This document shows, one piece after another, positions 30,234 to 42,994 of a DNA stretch of 64,000 nt (positions are counted from its first letter, which is position 1; each line of letters starts with the position of its first letter). The stretch covers positions 2,850,882 through 2,914,881 of the forward strand of contig CM020618.1 in the NCBI GenBank assembly GCA_009829735.1. Direction: 5' to 3'. The notes beneath the pieces were generated by a model that saw only the letters and a list, made by a program, of their open reading frames with translations, was not told the DNA's origin and did not search any database. The position numbers and the translations under genes were made by a program. The stretch comes from Pyropia yezoensis (lineage: Eukaryota; Rhodophyta; Bangiophyceae; Bangiales; Bangiaceae).

Positions 30234-33200
30234 GTGCCATGTTACCGTTGGTTCTCAGGAGCCGGGACCCTCGGGAAAAGAGTAACGGGGGGCGGATCCA
30301 AGAGGTCCCCTCCCCATCGTCGGGATAGTACCTGCTCGTTTGCAACCAAGCTGGGGTTCTCGAAGATCTTGAAGGGCCCCATTGTACCTGTTTGTTCTGA
30401 GTCTCCTATTGTTTTGCCCACCCCTTGTTGCTGTTCACCCTGTCTGGCACGGCGGTCCAAGTCTGGGCTCCGACGTCGATTGGGAATGAAAAAGCCATAT
30501 GGGTTCAAGGGCACTTTGCTTGTACTGCGTAAGAGGAACTTTGCTTTGAATGCTTTTGTACGTTTGGACCAAGAGGACCCCAAGGAAACGACGGCCATTT
30601 TGGACACAGGTGCGGGACCCAGTGTGGTACGCGAGGACATCTTACCCTGTGGATGGCAACGATTGGCTTCTAGGGCTCCTAAGTCTACCCATGTTTGTGA
30701 CGCTTCCGGGCAATTGCTCAAGGCCCGGGGAGTCCTGGAACTATCGGTCATTGTCAATGGGAAGCCGATGGAGTTTGAGTTCCTTGTCGTCAGGGCCCTT
30801 TCTGTCCCATTGATCCTTGGGATGGACTTCCAAAAGGAATATGTCAAGGCTATCTACCCTGGGACCGAGTCGGTCCTTTGAAACCTTGGGTTTCTGTCCT
30901 ACGCCAAGCGGACCTGGGAGGGCAAGGCCCAGAGCGCTTTTCCTGTTAAGGGCAACCCTATCCGTCAAGATCCCTCGGCCCTGTACCTGTCCAAGGGCGT
31001 GACTTTGGCTCCCCGGTCCCTACAAGCGGTTTATGTCAAGTGCGGTACCAATGGGAAGTGTTTATTGTACGAGAGGCCCCACAAGATGGCTAAGAAGGGG
31101 CTCCGTTTACACAAAGCACTGGCTACGATACGGACCCGACGGGACTTTCGGATCCATGTTATGAACATCTCGGACCGGGCTGTCAACCTGCCCAAGAACT
31201 TTGCCGTTGGCGTGGCCATACCGTACGATGGTCCCGTGCTCGAGGTCCCTGCGGATTACTTGTCGGCCCCTAGTGAGGGGGCCGCACCACTTGTCACCCT
31301 GGGGCCAGAGCAAGGGAACCCGTTGAGCCAAGCGTCGGCACCGGAGGACGTGACTCCCAAGGGACCCGCCGGAACCACGGTCCCTGAGCCGGACACGACG
31401 GACAAGAAGCCTGACGGAACCCCGGTCCAGATGCCCAAGGTCGCGTATGATTTGATCCCGCCTGAGCTACACCAGGCTGTCCGCGAACTTTTGGACCGTT
31501 ACAAGGACCTATGGAACGGGCAACTGGGACGCATTGATGTGACCCCTCACCGGATTACCCTCAAGGAAGGGGCCAAACCCATTCGGTCCCAACCGTACCG
31601 TACCGGGCTCCATCAACGGGACCTCATCAAGGAACAAGTGGAAAAGCAGACCCGGCTCAGGGTTATTGAACCGTCCCAGGCTGAGTGGTCCTTTCCGGTT
31701 GTGTTGGTCCCGAAGGCCGATGGTACCCCTAGGTTCTGTGTGGATTACCGGCGCTTGAACGAGGTCGCGGTTAAGGCTACCTACCCGTTACCGCGCATGG
31801 ACGATTGTATCGATTTCCTGGGAGAGGCTACCGTGTTTTCCATGCTGGACGCCAACTGTGGGTACTGGCAGATCCCTGTGACTCCTGAGGACCAAGACAA
31901 GACTACGTTTACTTGTCACGAAGGAACCTTCCGATACATCCGGCTCCCATTTGGCCTTACCAACGCCCCGGCTACGTTCCAGAGGGCCATTCATATGATC
32001 CTGTCTGGGGTTAAGTGGAAGACGTGCCTTGTGTACCTAGATGACATTATGGTGTTCTCCAAGGACCATAAGGACCACCTGGCCCATCTTGAAGAGATCT
32101 TCGGGCTACTGACTAGAGCCGGTGTTTCCCTCAAGGCTACCAAGTGCTTTTTGTTCCAGGATGAGGTTGAGTACCTCGGGCACATTGTTGGTAAGGGTCA
32201 ACTCCGTGTGAACGAGAAGAACCTGGTTGTGCTCCGGGAAGCTAAGACCCCAAGGACCAAGAAGGACCTTCGCAGTTTCCTAGGGATGTGCAATGTGTAC
32301 CGGCGCTTTGTCAAGGACTACGCCAAGGTAGCCCGACCCCTGTTGGCCATGACCAGTACCAAGGTCCCAGACCCGTTGCCACCGTTTACCCCGGCCCAGA
32401 CCGACGCTTTTGAGGAGCTCAAGTACCGTCTGACCCATACTCCCATTCTGGCTCTTCCGAGACGCACGGGTCAGTACATCGTGGATACGGATGCGAGCGC
32501 TACCCAGATTGGGTGCGTTTTGCTACAGGACCAAGGGGACGGGGCCTACAAGCCCGTTGGTTACTGGAGCCGTGTGTTGACTCCGGCTGAGTGTAACTAC
32601 AGTACCACGGAACGTGAGTGTCTTGCTGTTGTTTGGGCTCTGTTTCTGTTACGACCGTACCTTAAAGGGACACGCTTTGTGGTACGAACGGACCATACGG
32701 TCCTGAAGTGGATGTTACATATGGACGGGGCCCATGGACGTTTGGCCCGCTGGCGCCTTCGGCTGGCAGAGTTCCAGTATACCGTTGAGTCCCGTCCCGG
32801 GCAACATCATCACGCAGCGGACTTTATGTCACGCTTGGATACCACGGGATACGACAGGGGCCCTATACCTGACGAGATACCCTCGCTGTTGACCTTGGCT
32901 AACTTTGTCACTGGTTGGACCCGGCCGAGCTTTAAGACGGGCACCCGGTACCCTCCTCTGACAGTCGACAGGATCCTTGAGGCCCAAGGTCAGGACCAGC
33001 GTTGCCAGGAACTACGGAAGGAGATGGACCAGAACGTGAACTCAAGGTACGGGGAAACGCCGGAAGGGTTACTGGTACGATTGGCTCCTCTTGACCGAGC
33101 GGTCCAGATCGTGGTCCCCAAGGCCCTACAACAAGAGGTCCTGAGCTTGGAACATGAACCGGGACACGCAGGGCACCCAGGCATGAACAAGATGTACACC

Positions 33201-34535
33201 TCTATGAGGCGGGTATTTTACTGGGAGTCTATGGTGGCAGATGTGCACGCCTTTGTTTCCAACTGTACCTCGTGTTCCAAGGGCAGGGTCCAAGGGAGAC
33301 GGCGGACCAACCCGCTCAAACTGTTCCCTGCAACGGAGCCCTTCAAGGACGTGCGCCTTGACCTCTTGGGCCCCTTACCCTGGACCGTCAGCAGGAATCG
33401 GTACCTTCTTGTTATTGTAGACCGGTTTACCAAGCTGACCCGAGTGGTTCCCCTTGGCAGCCAAGACGCGGCAGTGGTGGCCTCGGCTTTTCTGGATACG
33501 TGGGTGGCTTCCTATGGTCCCCCGGAGACCCTACTAACGGACAATGGGCCCCAGTTAGCGTCCACATACTTCCGTGGCGTTTGCGGGCTCCTTGGGATCA
33601 AGTATGTTCCCTCCACCACGTACCATCCCCAGACCCAAGGACAGGTGGAACGGTTTAATCGTACCACAGTGGCCCAGCTCCGCACGTACGTTGAGGACCA
33701 CAAGGACCATTGGGACGAGTTGGTTTCCGTGCTCACGGTTGCCTATAACACGAGGCCCCAACAGAGTACCGGTGTGGCCCCGTTTGAGTTTGTGATCCCT
33801 GACCGGGTCCGTACCTTTGCCTTGGAAAAGCTCCCTGGTTCCCCGTACCCTAAGGAGTTCACTGGTACCGCGCGACAGGTCCGAGAGGCGAGACGGGCCC
33901 ATCTAAGGAACTTGGCCTTTACGGTCCGTAAGAACCTTGACCTGGCACAGAAACGGTACAAGAGAGGGTACGACAAGCGGGTCACTCCGGTCAAAGAGGC
34001 CCTACGTATCGGGCACTGGGTCTACGTTGATACCAATGATGACAGTCGGCAGAAGTTGGACCAGAAGGTCAAGGGTCCCTATCATATCGTGGACCGGGAC
34101 GGGCACACATTCACGGTTCTGGTTGAAGGGATCCGTGACAGGGTAAGCAGTGACCATGTGGCCCGGGCACCCACGCCTGCTGGACACACTGACTCCACGT
34201 CCCGTTTACACGGGCCCCAAGACCCGGTTGTACCTATGGACTACGAAGACTCAGGCACCCCTTTTGTCTGGGAACGTTTTGTGGGCCACGACCGGGACAG
34301 TGATGGGAACCTATGGCTCCTGGTCCGCTGGTGGGGGTACGCAGAGTCCGAGGACATGTGGGAACCGTGCCATAAGTTCGACAGGGCTAAGGTTGTTCAG
34401 TACTGTGAGCGTGTTGGTACCGAGCCCCCACTGCGGGAGGAAGAGGCCGTGGCACTACTGGAACCCTTGAAGGCTATCTATGCTGTGTGGCCCTGGAACC
34501 TTGAACCGGGTGCGGATCTGTGGCCCCGTTGCTAA
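30234..34535 (+). pseudogene. Outer chromovirus Pol: protease, RT, RNase H, integrase, chromodomain
   Basis: One frame runs throughout, interrupted by a TGA at 30879-30881 between protease and RT. The protease has AILDTGAGPSVV. RT has FCVDYRRLNEV, LPFGLTNAPATFQ and an intact YLDD box (near 32033-32045). RNase H has YIVDTDASATQIG. Integrase has an HHCC region (CTSCSKG), LDLLGPLP, LLTDNGPQ and GQVERFNR. The GPY motif is KVKGPYHI. The C-terminal chromodomain (VWERFVGHDRDSDG, LLVRWWGYAESEDMWEP) lies at about 34255-34420 and in this family steers integration to heterochromatin. From 30999 onward 1178 codons are open. Apart from the TGA the enzyme looks complete, unlike the inner element. Confidence 0.9.
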
Positions 34536-36196
34536 CCTTGGGCCAGGCACCCTTTACTCGGTCCAGTGGGTCCCCATGGCCAAGGGCTGGTCCAGATACT
34601 CGAGTAGGTGGGCAGGTTGGTGGTTCGACTCGGGGCATCAAGGGCGACATTTACTTCCTGCAAAGATTTTTCATGGGGGGCTACTTTGTTGTCACCGTCG
34701 TGGCGACCATCGTGTTCCCCGGCATCGAAATCGGCTAAGTCGCATCTTTTTCCCCGGGCGTGGGAGCGGATTAGAGGTGTTGCAAAATTGTGGGATCAAT
34801 AATTTATTACTATCTGGTGTTGCAACGCCGTTCTGCTTACACCAAATCCCACTCCCGCCTCTCCCCCCCACGACCCCCTACGACCTTGTACGCCCTCCTC
34901 GGTGGTGGCTGGTGCGGCGGGCACCCCCCCCCGTGACCTTCGCGTGGGTCCGTGCTGACCTCGACGGTGCCCTCTTGCCGGTCGGTGCCCATCCTACGTT
35001 GGGGCCCAGTGTGCCTTGCCTCGCGGCGGGTGCCTTGTGCGACGTGCCTGCCGAGGTCACCTTGGTTGCCCCTTGCTATCTTGTGCCCCTTGTACCTTGT
35101 CCAACGTTGCCCTGACTTCGTCCTCGTGGTCCCGTTGTACAAGTTGACTCCTTGATCCCGTGGTCCATAGTGACCTTGTTGCCCGTTGTTCCCGCGATGG
35201 TCCTTGACGCCCGGCGAGCCCGTTGGCGCTTGACCCTCTCGCCGTACGGGATGGGATGTCTTCGCCGTTGCCCGTTGGTACCGTCACCTTGGTACTGGAG
35301 CTCATGGGCACCCTGTCCGTCTTGCTCCCGTTGGTCCGCTCGTGGCCCATGCCCGTATCGGGGCCGACACGTCCGGGATCCATCTCGGCAGCTCGACCAA
35401 CGCGTACGACTGTCCCGGACCACGTTCCTCTTGGTCCATGTTGTTCCCACCTGGCCCTGCAACCGGTACGCCTTGACCGCCGGGAGCCCCTTGACCCGCT
35501 GCGCCTTGAACGATGGGACTGCCTTGGGCCCCAGGTACCGCCGCACCCACAGGCACGCTGGGACCGCCAGGAACCGTCGAGCCCTTGCCAGCCGACGCGC
35601 TCGTCGCGGCGCGGCCGGGCTCGATGGGACGGGGTCACGGGACACGGTGTGGGAAAGTGGGGTACCAGGGGGAACGGGTGCGTGGGATCGTTGGAAAGGG
35701 GAACGGGTTGAGGGAACGATTGATGAGCCCACGGGGAAGCGTAGCGGGGAAGATGGTGCGTTGGGGTCCCGGTCGCGGGGAACGAGGGAGCCCGTGAGGG
35801 CCCTCTTATCCCTGGGCCCCTACTCCGACGGAACCCAGGCTGCGCCCGTGTGCCGCCGGCCCCCGTCCGCATCCCGACGCCACCTCACCCACCCCACGGG
35901 CCGAGCGCCACATGGGGAGGGCGAGCGGAGGAGGAATGCAGGCGGACGGCCGGCGCGGGCTGCGCCACACCCCCCTAGTTACCCTGTGCGTGGCCCTCGG
36001 TCCCTCCCGTACCGCCCTGGTCAGTCTGCCCGGGACCCTCTGCCTCGAGACACTTGTCGGGGGGGACCCTGTTTGCAGACACTGGCCCCACGTCCCGTTC
36101 GTTGTGACCCTGGTGTAACTCTGTCGGACCCTTTCCAGTCCCTCTCCCCGGTTTCCCTGTTGGCCGGCGGGACGCTCGGCCCTAGTGAGGGGGCCA
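34536..36196. other. 3' tail of the outer chromovirus, with possible antisense ORF remnants
   Basis: No plus-strand domain is seen after the pol stop. On the minus strand, between about 35872 and 35057, two overlapping frames carry a Gly-X-Y-like stretch (VPVGAAVPGAQGSPIVQGAA) and a short ordinary-looking segment (SYALVELPRWIPDVSAPIRA), then break. This is the same place and orientation as the inner family's antisense ORF. No sequence similarity between the two was noticed. The stretch ends in a purine-rich tract before the LTR at 36197. Confidence 0.4.
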
Positions 36197-36838
36197 TGTG
36201 GCGTTGTGGCCCTCAGGTACCGTTGGGACCCGGGAGGCTAACTTGGGACCCGGCTGGCAGCGTTACGTGGAACCACGCGCTGGCTTGGGATCCCTGCATC
36301 GGTGGCCCGGGGCAGTGGCGACACGCCCGGTGCCCAGATTGGTCCCCCGGAGTGGAGGACTTGCCGGGTTGGGGCATACTGACCTTCGGGTTATTTGTTT
36401 GATTTTTCGCATTTGTTTCCTTGCGTGATTTCGTGTCTTTCCCCTTTTTCCCACTGGGTTTTTTTGGGGGTTGACATTTGTGTGTGGGGGGATTTCGCTT
36501 GCTTTTCGTGTGTTGGCCCGGTGAGCGGCCGGTGCCTTGCTAGCACTTGGCCCGCTGGGGGCGTCCTCTGGGGGCCTCGCTCTGGGCCCCTGGAGGGGCC
36601 AGGGGGGGAGGTTCTTGAGAGGTGCTCCGGGGTTCTCCCCGGGGCCATCTTGTAAAATCAACAGTGCTTTGGGTTCCTTCTCCCTCGGGCTTTTGTCCTG
36701 TTTACCTTTGCCTCGTATCGTGGCGGGCGAGTGGACCAGCAAGGGCTCTTACCTGTTCTTTCCTGGACTCCGGACTGTGGTCTCTGTGTGTGTGTTTGTG
36801 GTTTGTGGTTCCGGGAACCTGGGTTCCATTACGCTACA
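36197..36838 (+). repeat. 3' LTR of the outer chromovirus
   Basis: This 642-bp LTR begins TGTGGCGTTG and ends GCTACA. GAGGG at 36839-36843 matches 2693-2697. The high identity to the 5' LTR indicates a fairly young insertion despite the broken internal genes. Confidence 0.92.
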
Positions 36839-36843
36839 GAGGG

Positions 36844-39800
36844 GCCTGTGGCACACACACCCCCCTCCCCGCCTGCTGCATGCCCCGACGCAGCCGCCCC
36901 GCCCCGCCGGAAAATATCCAGAGGGCTCGCGCGACCGCCGCGGGAGCACCACGACGAGCGCACACTCGACTGTCCAATGACATGTATCGTGGGGAGACTG
37001 TGGCAGGGGGGATTTAGGCAATGGGGACTGTTTGTAGGTGGCGACCTGGTGGCACAACGCCCGAACACACACCTCCCTTGCAGGCGGATGATAAAGACCA
37101 CCTCGCGTCGGCGCCATGACGGCCTCACACTTTTCCGTTACGTAATGCCCGCCACCGGCGGCGTCACACCATGGCCTGCCGTGAGGGAGCCCCCCCCCTC
37201 TGTGTCTCGTCCTGGTGGGAAACGCTCGCCATATGGGCTCGAAAGCCATCAGAACGGTCCTCCCGCCAATCAGAACCGAGGCTTCCGGGCGAGGGGGGGG
37301 GGCGGACGTGCTGAGCGCACAGAGCCCGAGGGAAGGACGATGTGGTGTCTGCAAGAGAGGCTGACGTGAGAGAGAGAGAAAAGAGAGACGCGGTGTTGCT
37401 GACCGCAATCGGACGGCTTCGGGGTCCACGCTGGTGCCACCCGAAAAATCAGCGGCTGATCCATGTACATCGTTGGCGACCCGTGGAGTCACGCGGGAAG
37501 GGAACACAGGTGACATGGTTGCCATAGGAGACACCGCGACACACCCACACTAGCACCCCCGCACCAAAACCCCCTGTATACGGGGAGACTACGGCCAATG
37601 CGGCGGGTCAAAGCGAGTGTTCCACCCGTTTCTCCCCCCCCACGTCGCGCGGACGAGCACATAGGGGGAGATCCGAGCCAGATTGCGACGCGTGCGCCGA
37701 TCGTCGAGAAAATTGTACGGTTTGGGGGGCATTTGGGGGCCATGATTGCGATCGACAGCGTAGTTGCGCTCTACGTGTCACGTTTGATCGCCCAAGAAAC
37801 GCTTCGGAAGGATACGATCGCAGGCGATCCAGGAGGCTCGGACAGTATCTCCCCCGCCAAGATACCGCGCTTCGGTGGTCCCTGTGAAATATTCTAATGG
37901 GAATGGGCTTTGGTCCGGCACGGTGTAGCAATGGCTCCGAAATTTTACGCCCGATTTTGCCGCCCTCTGACATCGTTCTACACAAGTCCTGCCCCCCCGG
38001 TAGGGGAAGCACGGTTTTGTTTGGTCGTCCAGTCACAAGCCGCCACGTGCTCCCATTTCAGACTTAAATGAAATTCGCTTGGTCTTGGTCTCACTGTTGA
38101 AGGGTCTGCTCTTAAACTGACGTCTGGGAAATTGTGCGAAATCGATGTTTTGGGGTTGCGCGGATCGTTGTGATCCCTCCCACAGCATCATTCCTCCTCG
38201 TTTTTCCCCATCTTTTCTCTACACAAGCATTTGTGGCCGCGGCGGGGTTACCGTTGGGAGCCTCCGCCAGTGGGGGTGAAGCGCAACGGCCTGTGCTCCA
38301 CGATGGTACCACTGCCACAAGTAGCGGTGAGCCCGAAGATTATATACAAGCGCTTCTGCACGGTGAGAGGTCAGCGGCGCGCAAGAGTTTGTTGGAGTGT
38401 CTGCTCAGATCAACATGCATTTCGGAGGGCAGTGTACTTCAGGCGCATCTTGCCTCCCGCGGGGGCTTTGGGCTGACTGATTGGGTTATGAGCAGTTCTC
38501 TGCCAGCTCATTGGATGCCTTCGGGGTTTCCGATAGGCCACGTAACAATTACTATCCTACCAAAAAGGCTACCCAACAAGAGATGCGGCGCGCTTTGTTG
38601 AGGACTGCAACGCTTGCTGAATTTCGGATGTGCGAAGAGACCTCCGCAAGCTGTTCAACAAGAAAATGCATCGAATCGGGCTTTGCGCGCGACGTCGGGA
38701 TAAGGGGCTCTGTGTTGTCTCTCGTGCCGGACGCGCTTCAATGTAGTGCGGAAGCTGTGGGCGCCGCGCGACCGGGAAGACCAAGAGGACGTGCCCTGTA
38801 TCGGTGCGGACCGAGGGGCTCAAGGATTTTGGTTCCGCGGTCATGGCCACCGGCTCCATCGGGTGTCACACGCCGCAGCCGTCGCCCGCGCTCTGCAGCA
38901 GGGGACCAGCGACACCAACTGGGCGGCTCTGCTCTGCCGCCCTTGGGCCACCGCTTTGTCTGGAGTGGCGCACACCGACTGGTAGGCCTGACCCCTCGTC
39001 ACCACGACTGTCTAAACTCAGAGCCGCGACGTGTGCGACCGCATCCAGACGCCCTCCTCGACTGCACCCATTGCAAACCTGCTTGACGAACTCCGCCCAT
39101 TTTTTCTCGCGCGTTTCGCTCTTTTGCGATCGCGGGGACGTGTCAATCTAATGAAGCAGAGGAGGCCCAGGGAGAGGATCACCGCAGATCTCTTGTGTTT
39201 CCAGCTGCCTGTTCGCCCCAGCCAGACTGAGCGACCGTGAAGGGAACGGGGGTCGCGGTGGTGACGGAAAAAGTTGCGCCGGCGGTGGTGCTCGCCCCTC
39301 GCCCCTCGCGCTCTCTGAACCTCCCGCATCGTCGCCGCCGACCTGGTGCTGCCCCCGGCGGGGGCAGCACCACCTTCCAAAAAGCTTCTTTTTTTTTTTG
39401 CAGATTATTGAAAAAACAACAAAACAGGAGCCTCACGGTCATCGCGCAGGGTTGCAACTTTCGCGCGAACTTCCCAGATGTTCGGTTATTAGGGTGCAAT
39501 CGCAAAAACCGAAACCGAAAGCGTGCGCTTCGCCTTACAGTATACTAACATGGAAGATTCACAATTTTTAATCACGTGGATCCAGTCACCCACCCGGAGT
39601 GCTCACGGCGGGGCGGTACATACTCTGGGTCAGAACGCCTCACTGCCGCTACTGCGACAGTCCCCATGCTTTTCGAAGGGCTTGCGGTTGCTGCGCGAGG
39701 GACCTCGTCGGTGCACCCTCGTGGAACCAAGGCGGAACGACCTGGAGAACGATGCCGAGCCTGCACACACCCCCGCTGTGCTTTCGCAGCCTTTGGCAAG

Positions 39801-40828
39801 CTTCCGCGAGTGCCACTTCCTTGCCTCCCCATGCTAGTGCCATGCACGAGTCACTCCTCCTCTGCGCACGGGGGGCTGAAAAAGCAGTGAGCTCCCTTTT
39901 GGACGCGGCAGTCGACATTTACGATCCAAGAGTTTAGTACAGTTGATGACACGTGGTCATATGCTTGCCACGTGAAGTCTGTGCAAGTCACGTTCCGGCG
40001 AATCCATTCGGCGTTTGGGTGAATCTATCCTAATTAGAAAGCCGAAACCGAAACCAAATCACCCCCCCCGCAACCCGGCTCGGGTGCCATGCACATACGA
40101 GATTTGTGTTTTGATTAGGGACGCTTTTGAATTTAGGTTAGAGCTTCCCGTGACAAGTGAAAAGCTTAAATAGTTGAATATTTTCTGCTCGCTATGTATC
40201 TATCTGGCATGCGGTCAAGAGAGCGGCGTGTAGGACTGACGTTCTTGGACCTCCAAGAGGAGCGCTCTAGTGGAGACATACAATGGTGGTGAGGGAGGGC
40301 TGGGGGGGTTGGGAGGGGGCGCCATCTTCTGAACGGTGTTTGATGGTGGTGTCGGATTGCCGCATCCTCGAGCAGCTCTCGCAGATGACTCGAGGAGAAC
40401 GACGCGAGCAGAGTGAAGGCGAGGGGAGGGAGTGGGGGTGCACTTAAATGAAGAAATGGATGAGGCTTTGTGGGGAGCGGGGTCGTGGGGTGTGTTTGCG
40501 TGGATCGCGGCTGTCCCGCCGCCTGGCTCACGCTGACGACGCTGCCGTGCTCCGAGAGCGTCACCTGGACTATGCCGGGGAAGGTCATCATAGCAAGCCA
40601 GGCACAGCTGGCACGCCTCGGCCGCGCGCTCCTCGAATCGGGGGTGGTGTTGCAGACAGAGCGGCCGACGAAGCCGCTCAACAGCCGCAAGGAGCCGTAC
40701 TACAGCGCACAGGGCGGGCAGGAATGACGTTCGGGAACAGCTTGGAGGAGGGGGGAAGGGGGATGGGTGAGAGCGGACGAAGGTGGGGAAGAGACGGAGG
40801 GAGTTCCTGGAGGGCTGGTTATCAGGGG
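36844..40828. other. Intergenic stretch without a convincing gene
   Basis: AT content is higher than in the gene-rich right part. A region around 38130-39090 has several overlapping short frames that may be decayed coding sequence. One minor frame includes LRKLFNKKMHRIGLCARRRD. No family could be named. A hairpin GGTGCTGCCCCCGGCGGGGG followed by CAGCACC lies near 39340-39366. Motifs resembling CCGAAACCGAAA occur near 39507 and 40043. Confidence 0.5.
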
Positions 40829-40833
40829 CCTAC

Positions 40834-41534
40834 TGTAGCGTTACGGCCTTAGGAACCCCACTACCACACACACAGGAAACGACAACGGGGCGAAAAGGAA
40901 CGGGTAAGAGTCCCAGCGCGATACACTTGCCCGCCCCTTCAGAGGAAAGGGAAAAAGGAAAAAAGCCTGAGGGAGCAAGAACCCAAAGAACCGTTGATTT
41001 TACAAGATGGCCCCGGGGAGACCCCGGAGCTCCACTCAAGAACCTCCCTCTAGGCCCCTCCAGGGGCCCAGAACGCGGCCCCCAGAGGGCACCCCTAGCG
41101 GGCCAAGCGCCAGGAAGGCGTCTGGCCTCCACCAGGTCCTCCAGCGCATCCCCTACACCGGGGTCACACTGGGGCGCCGAGGGTCATCAATCAACCCCCG
41201 GTCGCCAAACACAAGCGAAAAGCAAGCGAAAAAACCCCCAAACGCAGGTGTCAGTCCCCCCAAAAAACCCTGTGGGAAAAAGGGGAAAGACACGAAAACA
41301 CGCAATGAAAACAAGTACGAAAAACAAACAAGTCGCCTCAAGGTCAGCAAGGCCACCACCACGGCCAAGTCAACCGCTCGGGGGGTCCAATCAGCGCACC
41401 GGGCGTGTCGCCACGACACCGGGCACCGATCCAAGGGCCACCGGCCAGTCAAGGTTTCCACGTAGGACAGCCAGCCGGGACCCAAGTCACCTCCCCGAGG
41501 GCCCGCCTTGCTCCCAGACGGCTAGAACGCCACA
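40834..41534 (-). repeat. Solo LTR of the outer chromovirus family, diverged
   Basis: Read on the minus strand it begins TGTGGCGTTC and ends CGTAACGCTACA, and it follows the outer LTR along its length with many substitutions (701 bp). No internal retrotransposon sequence is attached on either side. The flanks are CCTAC (40829-40833) and ACTAC (41535-41539), a 5-bp duplication with one mismatch. This is the product expected from recombination between two LTRs. Confidence 0.8.
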
Positions 41535-41542
41535 ACTACCAG

Positions 41543-42994
41543 CGCAGTGGGTCTTAAACCCTGTCCCTTACAGACGGCCGCTTTGACGTGCAACGGTGTC
41601 GGCGGCCCGTTGCACGTGCACTGCAATGTGGCCCCAAAGGCCCAAGAAAGTCCTATTCCGCGTTTATGCACTGCACGTTTGCCCCGCTACGCCCCCCCCC
41701 AGAAGAGGAAGCGCCGGCGAAACTCCATTTTTGTGAGGAGCATGAGAACGACCTTGTCAAGGTGTGCGTGAAGCGCGCTTTTCTCGCCGGCGCCTCCTTC
41801 GCCAATTTTCGCCTTTTGTAACCTGGAGCATGTCGTGAAAAACGTGCCATCGTGCATACATGGTTGTACGGTTCGCGGCGACACGCCGCATAGAAACGGA
41901 AAACGTGTTTGCAAAATACACCCCACTGCATCAGATCCTGTGCAATCTAGCACGACCATGCATCGCATATTCTTGCAGACCTGAGCAAAAGCTCACAACG
42001 ACGTGCTTCTTGAGAGCAACCTGCGCGCCCCATCTGCAGTGCGTACTCAGTGGTATGCCTCTGCACGCCAGTGCAGCCGAGCGACTCTCTTTTTCCCGAG
42101 TTGAGCGATCTCCAGTGCACGCTCTGTGCACGAACGTGCACGCTGCGCAGCACTGCTTATCCCCTGTCAAGATACAAGCCCGATTTTGGCCAGATCTCCT
42201 GCTTCGTTGTGCAAGTTCTTGCCCTGCTCGAGCACGAAAATGAACGGCTCGAGCAGAATTTTGCTTTTTTGATCGAGGGGATGGGCTGAGGCCAAATAAT
42301 CTCCACCAGGATGACCGACGCGACGGCCGCTGTCGGTGTTCTGTCAACCAATGACAACAGCGGTGGCGCTGCTGTTTGCTGGACGGAGCGTTCCATTGGT
42401 CAGAATTCACGTTGTAGATGTTGAGCAAGGCGGAGAGATTTTTCCGTGCAGACCCTCGAAAGCTGTCGTCGCGCAGGTTCTTGCTTAACCAGTGCGAGAG
42501 ATTGCGCGGTTTTTAAACGCGTTTGTATAAACATTGCTCCCAAGCGTAGCGATGGTCGGTCGCTTCTTTGCGCTTCACGAGAGTGCTCTCCTGCCCCGTG
42601 CGCTTCCGGTCATACCTGGGGAGGTGGCGACTACCAATCGCCCGAGCTGTTGTAGGCAGAAAGAAAGAAGCGGGGGTAAAATCGGTGTCTATGATGCCTT
42701 GAGGAGGGGTCGATGCAGGTTTTATGCAGGTTTTTGCTCGAGAAGTTCCCAAAAAAGCAAGAAATTTTTGACAGGCGATAAGCAGTGCTGCGCTGGGTGC
42801 AGGCCTCATGCAGCGTCCGCCACGCGCTTGCAGCAGTTTTCGGAGCAAAATGCAGTGAATTGTGCACGTAAACGGGGCACCCTTGCACAAATTTGGGCCT
42901 TCGCACACCTCTGCTCGGCCGTGCCAGCACGTGTTTACACCCCCGAACACGAAAAATCGCCTCGCGTAAGGGACAGGGTTTAAGACCCACTGCG
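41543..42994. mobile_element. Non-coding element with 29-bp terminal inverted repeats
   Basis: The 29 bases at 41543-41571 (start CGCAGTGGGTCTTAAACC) are the exact reverse complement of 42966-42994. Inside, 42149-42170 and 42768-42789 are inverted with one mismatch (AGCACTGCTTATCCCCTGTC). A hairpin with 11-bp arms sits at 41586-41596/41607-41617 (ACGTGCAACGG). No transposase frame is visible. The CAGTG-type end recalls hAT elements, but no 8-bp target duplication was found, so the superfamily is open. Confidence 0.7.

Larger units (their letters stand above)
2698..36838 (+). mobile_element. Outer Ty3-type chromovirus LTR retrotransposon, heavily interrupted
   Basis: The two LTRs (2698-3337 and 36197-36838) are nearly identical and are flanked by a 5-bp direct duplication, GAGGG at 2693-2697 and 36839-36843. 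Internal order is primer-binding site (25755), gag (25892-26253 and 29273-30090), protease-RT-RNase H-integrase-chromodomain (30234-34535), a 1.66-kb tail, a purine-rich stretch (GTGAGGGGGCCA) and the 3' LTR. A Tigger-like transposon occupies 3338-25746 and a truncated inner-family copy occupies 26254-29272. Gag and pol carry frameshifts and a stop, so this copy is not autonomous. Confidence 0.9.

Noticed and set aside
38134-39086. Two overlapping plus-strand ORFs with ordinary amino acid composition
   Set aside because: Possibly a decayed gene, but frames switch repeatedly and no family could be named.
40166-40727. Overlapping ORFs on both strands (174 aa minus, 85 aa plus)
   Set aside because: No recognisable domain, and neither frame has supporting splice sites or neighbours.
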